This document shows positions 8,846 through 17,440 of a DNA stretch of 64,000 bases, piece after piece; the stretch's first letter is position 1; the number at the start of each line of letters is the position of its first letter. The translations under genes were made by a program, and so were the position numbers. The DNA is from Sphingomonas sanguinis NBRC 13937. GTDB lineage: Bacteria > Pseudomonadota > Alphaproteobacteria > Sphingomonadales > Sphingomonadaceae. The stretch lies in contig NZ_BCTY01000003.1 in the NCBI RefSeq assembly GCF_001591005.1, forward strand, positions 62,001-126,000, written 5' to 3'. The notes under the pieces were generated by a model, which did no database searches, was not told the DNA's origin, and worked only from the letters and a program-made list of their open reading frames with translations.

Positions 8846-9499
8846 TCAAGCTTCGTCGGTATCGACGAGCTTCCAGTTCGGATCGCCGCTCTTCAGCATC
8901 CGGGCGAAGGTCCAGACGTCGTGCGTCTCGACCGCATCGCTCAGCGACCCGGCGATGACGTTGCCGTCCGCATCGCGCGTGACGGCGGCGATGTCGGCGT
9001 CGAAGCGCACGGTGATCCGCGCCTCGCGGCCCTGGACCTGCGCGTCGACGATCTTGGCGCTGTCGACCCGGATCAGTCGGTTGTCGAGCGTCTGCCCGGC
9101 CTCGCGCCGCTGCTCGATCGCCTCGGCGAACGCGGCCAGCACATCGGCTTCGACCAAATCGGCCAGCACGTCCTCGTCACCCTTCCAAAAGGCTTCCAGT
9201 GTCATGCGATAGGCGCTCTGCGCGCCGTTCAGGAACTGCGCCACGTCGAAACCCGGCTCGCCTCCGATGACCGCGCGCAGGCCCTGCTCGGCCTGCGGGT
9301 CGATGTTGCGGTTCACCACCGGCGTCGCCGCCTGGGCGGGCTCGGGCGCACGCGGCAACGTGACCGGCAGCGGCCGGTCGTCGGCACTGCGCGCCAGCGG
9401 CTGTTGTTCATGACCGGTCCGCTTGCCCAGCACGCTGTAGAGCCTCAGCGCGAGGAAGAGCGCAACCATGGCGAGGAGGACGACGTAGAATAACAACAC
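8846..9499 (-). CDS. Tim44/TimA-like membrane-associated protein
   Basis: A 217-residue protein with one N-terminal membrane helix (MLLFYVVLLAMVALFLALRL), a polar linker and a C-terminal Tim44-like domain. The domain begins FDVAQFLNGAQSAYRMTLEA and ends VWTFARMLKSGDPNWKLVDT. This matches the alphaproteobacterial homologues of mitochondrial Tim44. It starts at GTG 9499, divergent from secB, and precedes mltA with 26 bases between its stop and the mltA ATG. Its partners here are unknown. Confidence 0.88.
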   Translation of the reverse strand: MLLFYVVLLAMVALFLALRLYSVLGKRTGHEQQPLARSADDRPLPVTLPRAPEPAQAATPVVNRNIDPQAEQGLRAVIGGEPGFDVAQFLNGAQSAYRMTLEAFWKGDEDVLADLVEADVLAAFAEAIEQRREAGQTLDNRLIRVDSAKIVDAQVQGREARITVRFDADIAAVTRDADGNVIAGSLSDAVETHDVWTFARMLKSGDPNWKLVDTDEA

Positions 9500-9689
9500 A
9501 AGCGCCTTTCACTATCAGGGCCGATATAGGCGCATGGCCGACCAAAGAAAACCCGGCCGCCCGGAACAGGTGGGCAAGGTTGAATCCGTATCGGCCCGCT
9601 GCTACGCGCAACGGCCATATGGCCGAACGCGCGGACCCGCCCTTTCGGTTCCCTATCCCCACTTGATCTCACGCAAGAAGGTATTGACG

Positions 9690-10205
9690 ATGGACGAACA
9701 GGGTTTGCCGCAGGGCTTCGAGGCGCCGACCGCCGAGGGCGACGACACGGCCCCCACCGCCGGCATGATCTCGCAATATGTGAAGGATCTGTCGTTCGAG
9801 AATCCGAACGCGCCCGCCATCTATCAGGCGCAGACCGCGCCGGGCATCGACGTGCAGTTCAACATCTCGGCCGTCCAGGTCGGTGAGGACGTCCACGAAC
9901 TGACCCTGAAGATCGAGGTTCGCGCCGAGTCCGAGGGCAAGACCGCCTTCATCGTCGACCTCAGCTATGCCGGTCTCTTCGGCTTCCGCAACGTGCCGGT
10001 CGACCAGATCCAGCCCTTCATGCTGGGCGAAGCGCCGCGCCTGCTCTTCCCGTTCGCCCGCCGCGTGCTGGCCGATGCGGTCCGCGATGGCGGCTTCCCG
10101 CCGCTGATGCTGGAGCCGATCGACTTCGCGCAGCTGTACCTGCAGCAGGCCGAGGCGCAGGCGGGCACCGCCCAGCCGAACACCCCGGAAACCGGCCACG
10201 CCTGA
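9690..10205 (+). CDS. secB: Protein-export chaperone SecB
   Basis: SecB is a tetrameric chaperone that keeps preproteins unfolded and hands them to SecA. The 171-residue frame from ATG 9690 contains QYVKDLSFENPNAP near residue 30, FIVDLSYAGLFGF, and LFPFARRVLADAVRDGGFPP, the most conserved stretch of the family. An acidic N-terminal tail of about 25 residues is usual in alphaproteobacteria. It is divergent from the tim44-like gene, an arrangement common in this class, and is followed 13 bases later by murJ. Confidence 0.97.
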   Translation: MDEQGLPQGFEAPTAEGDDTAPTAGMISQYVKDLSFENPNAPAIYQAQTAPGIDVQFNISAVQVGEDVHELTLKIEVRAESEGKTAFIVDLSYAGLFGFRNVPVDQIQPFMLGEAPRLLFPFARRVLADAVRDGGFPPLMLEPIDFAQLYLQQAEAQAGTAQPNTPETGHA

Positions 10206-10218
10206 TCCCGGCTGACAC

Positions 10219-11796
10219 ATGAACCTGACCAAGGCACTGGGCTCGGTCGGCGGGCTGACTCTGGCCAGCCGGGTGCTTGGTCTGGTTCGCGACTCGCTGT
10301 TCTTCCGCTTCGTGGGCGCGAACTTCGCCTCCGACGCGTTCCAGATCGCGTTTCGCCTGCCCAACATGTTCCGCGCCCTCTTCGCGGAGGGCGCCTTTTC
10401 CGCCGCCTTCATCCCGATGTTCAACCGCAAGGTGGCAGAAGGCGATCAGGCGGCGGAGGGCTCGGGCTTGGCGCACGGCCTGGCCTTTGCCGAGAATGCC
10501 CTCTCGGTCCTGCTGCCCGTGCTGATCGTCATGACCGCGATCGTCGAGCTGGCCGCCTGGCCCGTCACCTGGGTCCAGACCTTCGGTTATGGCAAGGGGA
10601 CGCCTGCGCAGTTCGACTATATCGTCCTGCTCAACCGGCTGACCTTCCCTTATCTGCTGTTCATCAGCCTGGTGTCGCTGCTGGGCGGCATCCTCAATTC
10701 GCTGCATCGTTTCTGGGTGAATGCGGCCGCGCCGATCCTGCTCAACCTGACGCTGATCGTCGCCGTGCTGTTCTTCCACACGCATGACCCGATGGCGACC
10801 GCCCGCAACCAGGCGATCGCGGTCACGGTCGCGGGCATCCTGCAATTCGTCTGGCTCTGGTGGGCGTGCCGCCGCGCGGGCGTCCGGCTTCGGCTGAAGC
10901 GGCCGGTCATCAACGACGACGTGAAGCGGCTAATGAAGCTGATCCTGCCCGCCGCCGCCGGGGCGGGCGCGGTGCAGATCAACCTCGTCATCTCGACCGC
11001 GCTGGCCGCCCGCTTCCTGCCCGAGGGATCGGTATCCTATATCTATGCCGCCGACCGGCTGAACCAGTTGCCGCTGGGGCTGATCGGCATCGGCCTGGGC
11101 ACCGTCCTCCTACCCACCGTCTCGCGCCTGCTGGGCGCGGGCAAGGAGGTCGAGGCGATGGAGACGCAGAACCGCGGCATGGAGCTGGCGCTGCTGCTCA
11201 CCCTGCCCGCCACCGTCGCGCTGATCGTCTGCGGTCAGCCGATCGTCGCCGCCCTGTTCGAGCATGGCAAGTTCACCGCGACCAACAGCTATTATACCGC
11301 ACAGGCGCTTGCCGCCTTCTCGATCGGCCTGCCCAGCTATATCCTCGTGAAGGTGCTGACGCCGGGCTATTATGCGCGCGCCGACACGCGGACGCCGGTG
11401 CGCTATGCGACCTGGTCGATGCTGGTCAATCTGGGGCTGAACCTGATCTTCATCTGGTGGCTGGGCCATATGGGGCCGCCGCTGGCCACCGCCATCGCCT
11501 CGACGGTCAATGTCGTGCTGCTCTATCGCACGCTGGCACGGCGCGGGCATTTCGTGGCGGACGCGCAGTTGCGGCGGCGCAGCTGGCGGATGCTGGTCGC
11601 TGCGATCCTGATGGGCGGGGCGATGGCGCTGCTCAACGAACGGTTCCAGCCCTATGTCACCGGCACCAACCTCGAGCGCTGGGGTGCGCTCATCGTGCTG
11701 GTCGCGACGGGGATGCTGGTCTATGCGGTCGCCACCTTCGCGACGGGCGCCTTCCGTCTCGGAGACATCAAGCGGCTCGTTCGCCGCAACAGTTGA
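10219..11796 (+). CDS. murJ: Lipid II flippase MurJ
   Basis: MurJ moves the peptidoglycan precursor lipid II across the inner membrane. The 525-residue protein has about 14 membrane helices and begins MNLTKALGSVGGLTLASRVL. Conserved elements include RDSLFFRFVGAN, FRLPNMFRALFAEGAFSAAF with the functional Arg residues, and YAADRLNQLPLGLIGIGLGT. Length and motifs match the MOP-superfamily MurJ throughout. It is followed eight bases later by trpS. Confidence 0.97.
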   Translation: MNLTKALGSVGGLTLASRVLGLVRDSLFFRFVGANFASDAFQIAFRLPNMFRALFAEGAFSAAFIPMFNRKVAEGDQAAEGSGLAHGLAFAENALSVLLPVLIVMTAIVELAAWPVTWVQTFGYGKGTPAQFDYIVLLNRLTFPYLLFISLVSLLGGILNSLHRFWVNAAAPILLNLTLIVAVLFFHTHDPMATARNQAIAVTVAGILQFVWLWWACRRAGVRLRLKRPVINDDVKRLMKLILPAAAGAGAVQINLVISTALAARFLPEGSVSYIYAADRLNQLPLGLIGIGLGTVLLPTVSRLLGAGKEVEAMETQNRGMELALLLTLPATVALIVCGQPIVAALFEHGKFTATNSYYTAQALAAFSIGLPSYILVKVLTPGYYARADTRTPVRYATWSMLVNLGLNLIFIWWLGHMGPPLATAIASTVNVVLLYRTLARRGHFVADAQLRRRSWRMLVAAILMGGAMALLNERFQPYVTGTNLERWGALIVLVATGMLVYAVATFATGAFRLGDIKRLVRRNS

Positions 11797-11804
11797 GGAC
11801 CATC

Positions 11805-12812
11805 ATGCGCGTCGTTTCCGGCATCAAGCCCACGGGCAACCTTCATCTCGGCAATTATCTGGGCGCCGTGAAGCAGTGGGTGGCGATGCAGGACGACATC
11901 CAGGCCCAGGGTGGCGAGACGATGTACTTCATCGCCGACCTGCACGGCCTGACCGAATGGATCGCGCCCGAGGCGATGGCGGACAACACCATCGAGATGA
12001 CCGCGACCCTGATCGCGGCCGGGATCGATCCCGAACGCTCGATCCTGTTCAACCAGACCCGCGTGCCCCAGCATAGCGAGCTGAGCTGGCTGCTGAACAA
12101 CGTCGCGCGCGTCGGCTGGCTGAACCGCATGACCCAGTTCAAGGACAAGGCGGGCAAGAACCGCGAGGGCGCCAGCGTCGGGCTGTACGACTATCCGGTG
12201 CTGATGGCCGCGGACGTGCTGCTCTACAATGCCACGCATGTACCGGTGGGCGAGGACCAGAAGCAGCATCTGGAGTTGGCCCGCGACATCGCGACCAAGT
12301 TCAACAACGACTATGGTCGCGAGCTCTTCACCCTGCCCGAGCCGTTCATCAGCAAGGCGGCACCTCGGATCATGAGCTTACGCGACGGTGCGTCGAAGAT
12401 GTCCAAGTCGAACCCGTCGGAAATGTCGCTGGTCAAGCTGATCGATAGCGATGACCAGATTGCCGAGAAGTTCCGCAAGGCCAAGACCGACGCGGACGTC
12501 CTGCCCGACACGATGGAGGGGCTGGAAGGCCGGGCCGAGGCGCGCAACCTGATCACCATCTATGCCGCGCTGGCGGACCGTGCGCCCGCCGATGTGCTGG
12601 CGCAATTCGCAGGCCAGGGCTTCGGCGCGTTCAAGCCCGAGTTGGCCGATCTGGCGGTCGCCACGCTGGGCCCGATCCGCGAGCGGCTGACCCGGTTGCT
12701 GGACGATCGCGGCGAGGTCGGCCGTATCCTGGAACGCGGGGCCGAGAAGGCGCGCGATCTCGCCGCGCCGCTGCTGCTCGACGTGCAGCGGACCATGGGT
12801 CTGCAAATCTGA
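11805..12812 (+). CDS. trpS: Tryptophanyl-tRNA synthetase
   Basis: A class I aminoacyl-tRNA synthetase of 335 residues that charges tRNA-Trp. The HIGH-like motif is TGNLHLGNY at residues 10-18 and the KMSKS loop is intact (DGASKMSKSNPSE). GVDLP-type tryptophan-pocket residues and the segment PVGEDQKQHLELARDIA are present. ATG 11805 was chosen because the protein begins MRVVSGIKPTG as in the family. Its stop overlaps the next ATG by one base (TGATG). Confidence 0.97.
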   Translation: MRVVSGIKPTGNLHLGNYLGAVKQWVAMQDDIQAQGGETMYFIADLHGLTEWIAPEAMADNTIEMTATLIAAGIDPERSILFNQTRVPQHSELSWLLNNVARVGWLNRMTQFKDKAGKNREGASVGLYDYPVLMAADVLLYNATHVPVGEDQKQHLELARDIATKFNNDYGRELFTLPEPFISKAAPRIMSLRDGASKMSKSNPSEMSLVKLIDSDDQIAEKFRKAKTDADVLPDTMEGLEGRAEARNLITIYAALADRAPADVLAQFAGQGFGAFKPELADLAVATLGPIRERLTRLLDDRGEVGRILERGAEKARDLAAPLLLDVQRTMGLQI

Positions 12813-13354
12813 TGCCCCCCGGCCCCATCACTAAGGTCCTCACCCGGATCATGGTGATGGGGCCGCCGGGCAGCGGCAAGTCGACGCTGGCCCGGCATTT
12901 GGGCGAGCGGCTGGGCCTGCCCATCCATCACGCCGATGCGTTGTTCCACGGCCCCAACTGGGTCGCGCGGGCGCGTGAAGACTTTATCGCCGACATGGCC
13001 GCTCTGGCCGCACAGCCCGCCTGGGTGATCGACGGCAATTATTCCAGCGCGCATTACGGCCCTGCGATCACTGCAAGACTGTCGCAAGCGGAACGCATTA
13101 TCCTGCTCGATCTTCCGCGCCGCGTGACGATCCCGCGTATCCTGCGGCGGATCGCGCGCTATCATGGTCAACAGCGCCCCGACAGCGCGGCGGGATGCCC
13201 GGAACGGCTGGACACCGCGTTCCTATTCTATTGCTGGCAATGGCCCAGAGCCGTGCGACCCAGGATTGTGCATGTATTGAAACCGGTGGAGGATCGCGTG
13301 ATCCGATATCAGCGAGCACCGACGGTCGATCGGGCTCTCCACGATATAGGCTGA
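12812..13354 (+). CDS. P-loop kinase-like protein (adenylate kinase / FlaR-like family)
   Basis: A 180-residue P-loop NTPase. The Walker A motif GPPGSGKSTL (residues 18-27) follows a short N-terminus, then the LPIHHADALFHGPNW segment, a D-G-N-Y motif (WVIDGNYSS) and IILLDLPRRVTIPRIL. These are typical of small proteins annotated as topology modulation or adenylate kinase-like. The substrate is not known. It overlaps trpS by one base and converges with dnaA. Confidence 0.75.
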   Translation: MPPGPITKVLTRIMVMGPPGSGKSTLARHLGERLGLPIHHADALFHGPNWVARAREDFIADMAALAAQPAWVIDGNYSSAHYGPAITARLSQAERIILLDLPRRVTIPRILRRIARYHGQQRPDSAAGCPERLDTAFLFYCWQWPRAVRPRIVHVLKPVEDRVIRYQRAPTVDRALHDIG

Positions 13355-13389
13355 GCGCGGCCCAAACCCACGCTCCGCCCCAAAGAGCC

Positions 13390-14955
13390 TCAGCCCTCCA
13401 GTTCCTTCATCAGCACGCGCACCGCATTATCGATATCGCGGTCGGTATCGCGCAGTTCCTCGATCTTCCGCACCGCATAGATGACGGTCGAGTGATCGCG
13501 GCCACCGAATTTCCGTCCAATCTCGGGCAGCGACCGGGTGGTCAGGCGCTTGGCCAAATACATGGCGATCTGGCGTGGGCGGGCGATCGCCCGCGCGCGA
13601 CGGGCGGAGACCAGGTCGAGCGGCTTCAGCTCAAAATGGCGGCTGACCAGCTTCTGGATTTCATCGATGGTGATGCGCCGCTGAGCGCCACGCAGCACCT
13701 CGCCCAGCGTGGCGACCGCGAATTCCATGTCGATCTTGTCGCCGGTCAGTTGCGCATAGGCGACGACGCGGTTCAGCGCGCCTTCCAGCTCGCGGATATT
13801 GCCGCGGATGCGCGAGGCCAGCAGGTCCAGCACATCGGTCGGCACATGGATCTCGGGAAGATCGGCGACCTTGCGGTTCAGGATCGTCCGGCGCAGCGTC
13901 AGGTCGGGCGCCTTGATGTCGGCCACCAGCCCAGCACCCAGACGACCGATGATGCGCGGCTCCACGCCATCGAGCGACTGGGGCGAACGATCGGCCGAGA
14001 TGACCAGCCGCTTGCCCGCACCGACCAGCTCGTTGACCGTGTGGAAGAATTCTTCCTGGGTCGAATCCTTGCCCGCGATGAACTGAAGATCGTCGATCAG
14101 CAGCAGATCGGCGGAGCGCAGCCGCAACTTGAAGCTGTGCGTATCGCGCGCGCGCATCGCGGCGACGAAATCGAACATGAACCGCTCGGCCGACATGCAC
14201 AGCACGACCGCTTCGGGATGCGACTCGAGAAAGGCATGGGCGATGGCATGCATCAGGTGGGTCTTGCCCTGCCCGGTGCCGCCATGAAGGAACAACGGGC
14301 TAAAGCGCGGCGGGCCCGGCTCGGCGAGCGACAGCGCGGCGTTGAACGCGACGCGGTTCGACGAGTCGACCACGAAGCGATCGAAGGTCAGGCGCGGATC
14401 GAGCGGCGGCCGGTCGCTGGCCACGCGCAGCGCGGGTGCAGCGACCGGAGCGGCCTTAGCTGCGGCACGGGGGGCCGGGCGGGCTGGCGCTGGCGTCGGC
14501 GCGGCAGCCGTGACCGCCGGTACGACGCGCAACGGCTTGGGCGAAGGATCGCCGAACAAAGAGGGCTGCTCCTCGTCCTCGACCGGCTGCGACTCGACCG
14601 GGGCCGCAGCCTGCGCCGCGCGGGGAGCGGGCGCCGCTTCCATCGTTTCGACGCTGGTCAGGCGGACGACCTTGCTGGGCGCGCGGGTCTCGATGACGAC
14701 CGAGCGAATCTCGGGCAGCACCGCCTTGAATTCCAGGTGCAGGCGGTCCGCATAATGGCTGCGCACCCAATTGGTCGCAAAGGCCGAAGGGAGCGCCAGG
14801 CGGACCGTATCGGGCTCGTCACCCTCGATCAGCTCCATCGGCTTCAGCCACTGGTCGAACAGGCGCGCGCCAGCCGATTCGCGCAGGTTCGCGCGGACGC
14901 GCGCCCAGGCACGGGCCTGGTCGGTCGTCGGTCGCGTTGCCTGCCAATTCGTCAC
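13390..14955 (-). CDS. dnaA: Chromosomal replication initiator protein DnaA
   Basis: DnaA binds DnaA boxes and opens oriC. The 521-residue protein has domain I (about 1-90), a long Ala/Pro-rich domain II (about 100-190), and the AAA+ domain with Walker A GGTGQGKTHLM and Walker B LLLIDDLQFIAGK. Domain IV carries the DNA-binding signature GRDHSTVIYAVRKIEEL preceded by RARAIARPRQIAMYLAKRL. The extended linker is usual in sphingomonads. Its upstream gap carries clustered GANTC sites, see that entry. Confidence 0.97.
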   Translation of the reverse strand: MTNWQATRPTTDQARAWARVRANLRESAGARLFDQWLKPMELIEGDEPDTVRLALPSAFATNWVRSHYADRLHLEFKAVLPEIRSVVIETRAPSKVVRLTSVETMEAAPAPRAAQAAAPVESQPVEDEEQPSLFGDPSPKPLRVVPAVTAAAPTPAPARPAPRAAAKAAPVAAPALRVASDRPPLDPRLTFDRFVVDSSNRVAFNAALSLAEPGPPRFSPLFLHGGTGQGKTHLMHAIAHAFLESHPEAVVLCMSAERFMFDFVAAMRARDTHSFKLRLRSADLLLIDDLQFIAGKDSTQEEFFHTVNELVGAGKRLVISADRSPQSLDGVEPRIIGRLGAGLVADIKAPDLTLRRTILNRKVADLPEIHVPTDVLDLLASRIRGNIRELEGALNRVVAYAQLTGDKIDMEFAVATLGEVLRGAQRRITIDEIQKLVSRHFELKPLDLVSARRARAIARPRQIAMYLAKRLTTRSLPEIGRKFGGRDHSTVIYAVRKIEELRDTDRDIDNAVRVLMKELEG

Positions 14956-15374
14956 ACACGCACTCCAGTTCCGCCGATCGCAAGAAACGCGATCGAACCC
15001 CCAATTCCACTCGGCGACACAATCCCCATGGGCGAATCAAATATGGATTCGGCCCGGTGATGCCACTTCGCTATGTCCATGACGCGGGCACGAAGCACCG
15101 CTGCTGGGATACCGATTATGAGCCATGGCGGGGTCCGATCAAGTCCGTCCGCGGCCATAAATCTGAAATAAACCGGATTGACAGGCCAAAGGCCGCAGAA
15201 TCCCGTCCAATTATCTCACAAGTATCTGATATATAACGATATTAACCAAATGCATGAGCTCCAGCCACAATCCCGAATCACTCGAATCGCGGGAAATGCT
15301 GGGCTTACGCGAAACGCGGATTTGTTCCTTCGGATCGAGTCCGAAATAGCGTTAACGCAAACCGCAGGCGCACG
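14956..15374 (-). promoter_or_regulatory. dnaA upstream region with GANTC methylation-site cluster
   Basis: The gap between dnaA and rpsT has no convincing gene. It contains six GANTC sites, at 15034, 15046, 15198, 15275, 15284 and 15337 (first base of each). That is several times more than chance would give in GC-rich DNA of this length. An AT-rich stretch at about 15208-15255 and two TTAAC sequences (15242 and 15351) also lie here. In Caulobacter the dnaA promoter is controlled by CcrM methylation of GANTC, so this stretch plausibly holds a cell-cycle-controlled dnaA promoter. No perfect DnaA box (TTATCCACA) is present. Confidence 0.5.
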
Positions 15375-15406
15375 AAAAAACCCGCCGGGGGACCGCCCCC
15401 GGCGGG
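15375..15406 (-). terminator. Rho-independent terminator of rpsT
   Basis: Read on the minus strand, an 11-base perfect GC stem (15406-15396 with 15391-15381), a four-base loop and six T residues lie about 30 bases beyond the rpsT stop. Confidence 0.92.
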
Positions 15407-15435
15407 TTGCTTTCGTCGCGGAAACCGAGAGGCTT

Positions 15436-15699
15436 TTAGGCCAGCGCGGCGATGCGCTTGGTCAGGCGCGAGAACTTGCGCGCGACCGTGTTCTTGTGCA
15501 GCACGCCCTTGGCGACACCGCGTGCCATTTCCGGCTGCGCCGCAGCCAGAGCGACCGTCGCGGTTTCCTTGTCACCGGCGGCCAGCGCGGCCTCGACCTT
15601 CTTCACGAAGGTACGGATGCGGCTGACGCGGTTGCCGTTGATGACGGCGCGACGCTCGTTGCGACGGATACGCTTTTTGGCCTGCGGCGTGTTCGCCAT
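15436..15699 (-). CDS. rpsT: 30S ribosomal protein S20
   Basis: An 87-residue basic helical protein of the small ribosomal subunit: [18 protein letters not shown] at the start and [13 protein letters not shown] at the end. ATG 15699 is chosen because [10 protein letters not shown] is the universal N-terminus; an upstream in-frame ATG at 15744 would add an unrelated extension. Monocistronic, with the strong terminator described separately. mutM lies upstream on the same strand with an 87-base gap. Confidence 0.97.
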   Translation of the reverse strand: MANTPQAKKRIRRNERRAVINGNRVSRIRTFVKKVEAALAAGDKETATVALAAAQPEMARGVAKGVLHKNTVARKFSRLTKRIAALA

Positions 15700-15786
15700 G
15701 AAAACCTCTAAATCTCGATCAAAAGGGATAGCGGCGCGACGCACCAGCTTTGAAGCCGCGCCCCTTACCGGTTGGTGCGCCCGCCG

Positions 15787-16602
15787 TCAACTGCGCTGGC
15801 AGTTCGCACACCAGAAAGTCGACCGCCCGGAGTCGGTCCGACGCCGTACGATCGTGCCGCATTCACACGGATCGCCCTCGCGACCATAGACCCGCCACTC
15901 CTTGGAAAAATAGCCCAGTTCGCCGTCGGGTCGCACATAATCGCGCAGCGACGATCCCCCCGCCAGGATCGCGGCCTCCAGCACGGCGCGGATCGACTCG
16001 ACCAGCCTAGCGAGTCGCGCCTTCGATATCTGGCCGCCAGCGCGCCCCGGCGTGATCTTCGCCATGTGCAGCGCTTCGCAGACATAGATATTGCCCAATC
16101 CAGCCACGATCCGCTGGTCGAGCAGCATCGCCTTGATCGGTGCCGCCCGCCCTTCCAGCGCGTTGGCCAGATAATCGGCGGTGAAGTCGGGGCCCAGCGG
16201 CTCGGGCCCCATGGCCAGGAAGGGCGGATAGCTGGCCAGATCGGCGGTCGACCACAGATCGACGAAACCGAATCGTCGGGGATCGTTCAGCGCCAGCCGC
16301 CGTCCCGCTGCCGTCTCCAGCAGCAGGTGATCGTGCGTCTGCGGTTCGCCCGGATCGATCCGCCAGCGCCCCGACATGCCGAGGTGGAAGACTATGGTAT
16401 CGCCGCGATCGGTGTCGATCAGGCCGTATTTCGCGCGGCGACCCAGCGACGTCACCGTCGCCCCCGTCATCCGCTGGCGCAGGTCGGCCGGAAAGGGATG
16501 GCGCAGGTCCGGGCGGCGCGGCTCGACCAATGTCAGCCGCGCGTCCGCCAGCACCGGGGTCAGGCCGCGGACCGTGGTTTCGACCTCGGGAAGTTCGGGC
16601 AT
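15787..16602 (-). CDS. mutM: Formamidopyrimidine-DNA glycosylase
   Basis: MutM (Fpg) removes 8-oxoguanine and formamidopyrimidines and cuts the abasic site. The protein starts MPELPEVETTVRGL, so the catalytic N-terminal Pro and Glu are in place. The H2TH segment LDQRIVAGLGNIYVCEAL and the C-terminal zinc finger CECGTIV...WCANC are intact. 271 residues is the normal length. It is divergent from ubiE, a frequent arrangement in alphaproteobacteria. Confidence 0.97.
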   Translation of the reverse strand: MPELPEVETTVRGLTPVLADARLTLVEPRRPDLRHPFPADLRQRMTGATVTSLGRRAKYGLIDTDRGDTIVFHLGMSGRWRIDPGEPQTHDHLLLETAAGRRLALNDPRRFGFVDLWSTADLASYPPFLAMGPEPLGPDFTADYLANALEGRAAPIKAMLLDQRIVAGLGNIYVCEALHMAKITPGRAGGQISKARLARLVESIRAVLEAAILAGGSSLRDYVRPDGELGYFSKEWRVYGREGDPCECGTIVRRRTDSGRSTFWCANCQRS

Positions 16603-16680
16603 TTTCTCTCTGAATGGCTTTCGTCGCCAAACAGCTAGGTAGCGTTTGCCCCGCCAGCAAGGCCGGGCTAGGGCATCCTC

Positions 16681-17412
16681 ATGAGCGATACCGTCTCCTT
16701 CGGCTATGAAGATGTGCCCCGCGACGAAAAGGTCGCCCGTGTCGGCAGCGTGTTTACCAACGTCGCCGCCAAATATGACCTGATGAACGATGCCATGTCG
16801 GGTGGCATGCATCGCCTCTGGAAGGACCGCTTCGTGCGCCGCGTGAAGCCGCGCGCCAGCGACCAGATCCTCGACATGGCGGGCGGCACCGGCGACATCG
16901 CCTTCCGCCTGGCCGAGTCGGGTGCCAGCATCACGGTGGCCGACATCAATCCGGCGATGCTGGAGGTCGGCATGAAGCGCGCGGCCGAGCGCGGGTTCGA
17001 CGAGCTGGTCTGGATCGAGGCGAATGCAGAGTCCCTTACCTTCCCCGACAAATTCTTCGACGCCTATACGATCGCGTTCGGCATCCGGAACGTCACCGAC
17101 ATCCCGGCGGCACTCCGCGAGGCGCACCGGGTCCTGCGGCGCGGCGGGCGGTTCTTCTGCCTGGAATTCTCGACCACCGTGTGGCCCGGCTTTTCGGACG
17201 TGTATGACGCCTATTCGCACAAGCTGGTGCCCAAGCTGGGCCAGATGCTGGCGGGCGATGCGGACAGCTATCGCTATCTGATCGAGTCGATCCGTCGCTT
17301 CCCCGACATGCCGACTTTCGAAAATATGATCCGCGAGGCCGGTTTCATCGAGACCAAGGTCGAGCCGATCATGGGTGGCCTGGTCGCGATCCATTCAGGC
17401 TGGAAGATTTGA
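16681..17412 (+). CDS. ubiE: Ubiquinone/menaquinone biosynthesis C-methyltransferase UbiE
   Basis: A class I SAM-dependent methyltransferase of 243 residues in ubiquinone synthesis. The family signature FGYEDVPRDEKVARVGSVF and YDLMNDAMSGGMHRLWKD is at the start. The SAM site is LDMAGGTGDIAFRLA, and FGIRNVTDIPAALREAHRVL follows. The gene starts the operon ubiE-ubiB-membrane protein-coaBC-dut. Confidence 0.97.
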   Translation: MSDTVSFGYEDVPRDEKVARVGSVFTNVAAKYDLMNDAMSGGMHRLWKDRFVRRVKPRASDQILDMAGGTGDIAFRLAESGASITVADINPAMLEVGMKRAAERGFDELVWIEANAESLTFPDKFFDAYTIAFGIRNVTDIPAALREAHRVLRRGGRFFCLEFSTTVWPGFSDVYDAYSHKLVPKLGQMLAGDADSYRYLIESIRRFPDMPTFENMIREAGFIETKVEPIMGGLVAIHSGWKI

Positions 17413-17440
17413 TGCGAGGACGCCTGGGCGGACTCGCCCT

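Noticed and set aside
14956..15374. Origin of replication next to dnaA
   Set aside because: There is no perfect DnaA box (TTATCCACA); the nearest is TTATCTCACA with a changed and shifted core. Only one short AT-rich stretch is present. A dnaA promoter region explains it better.
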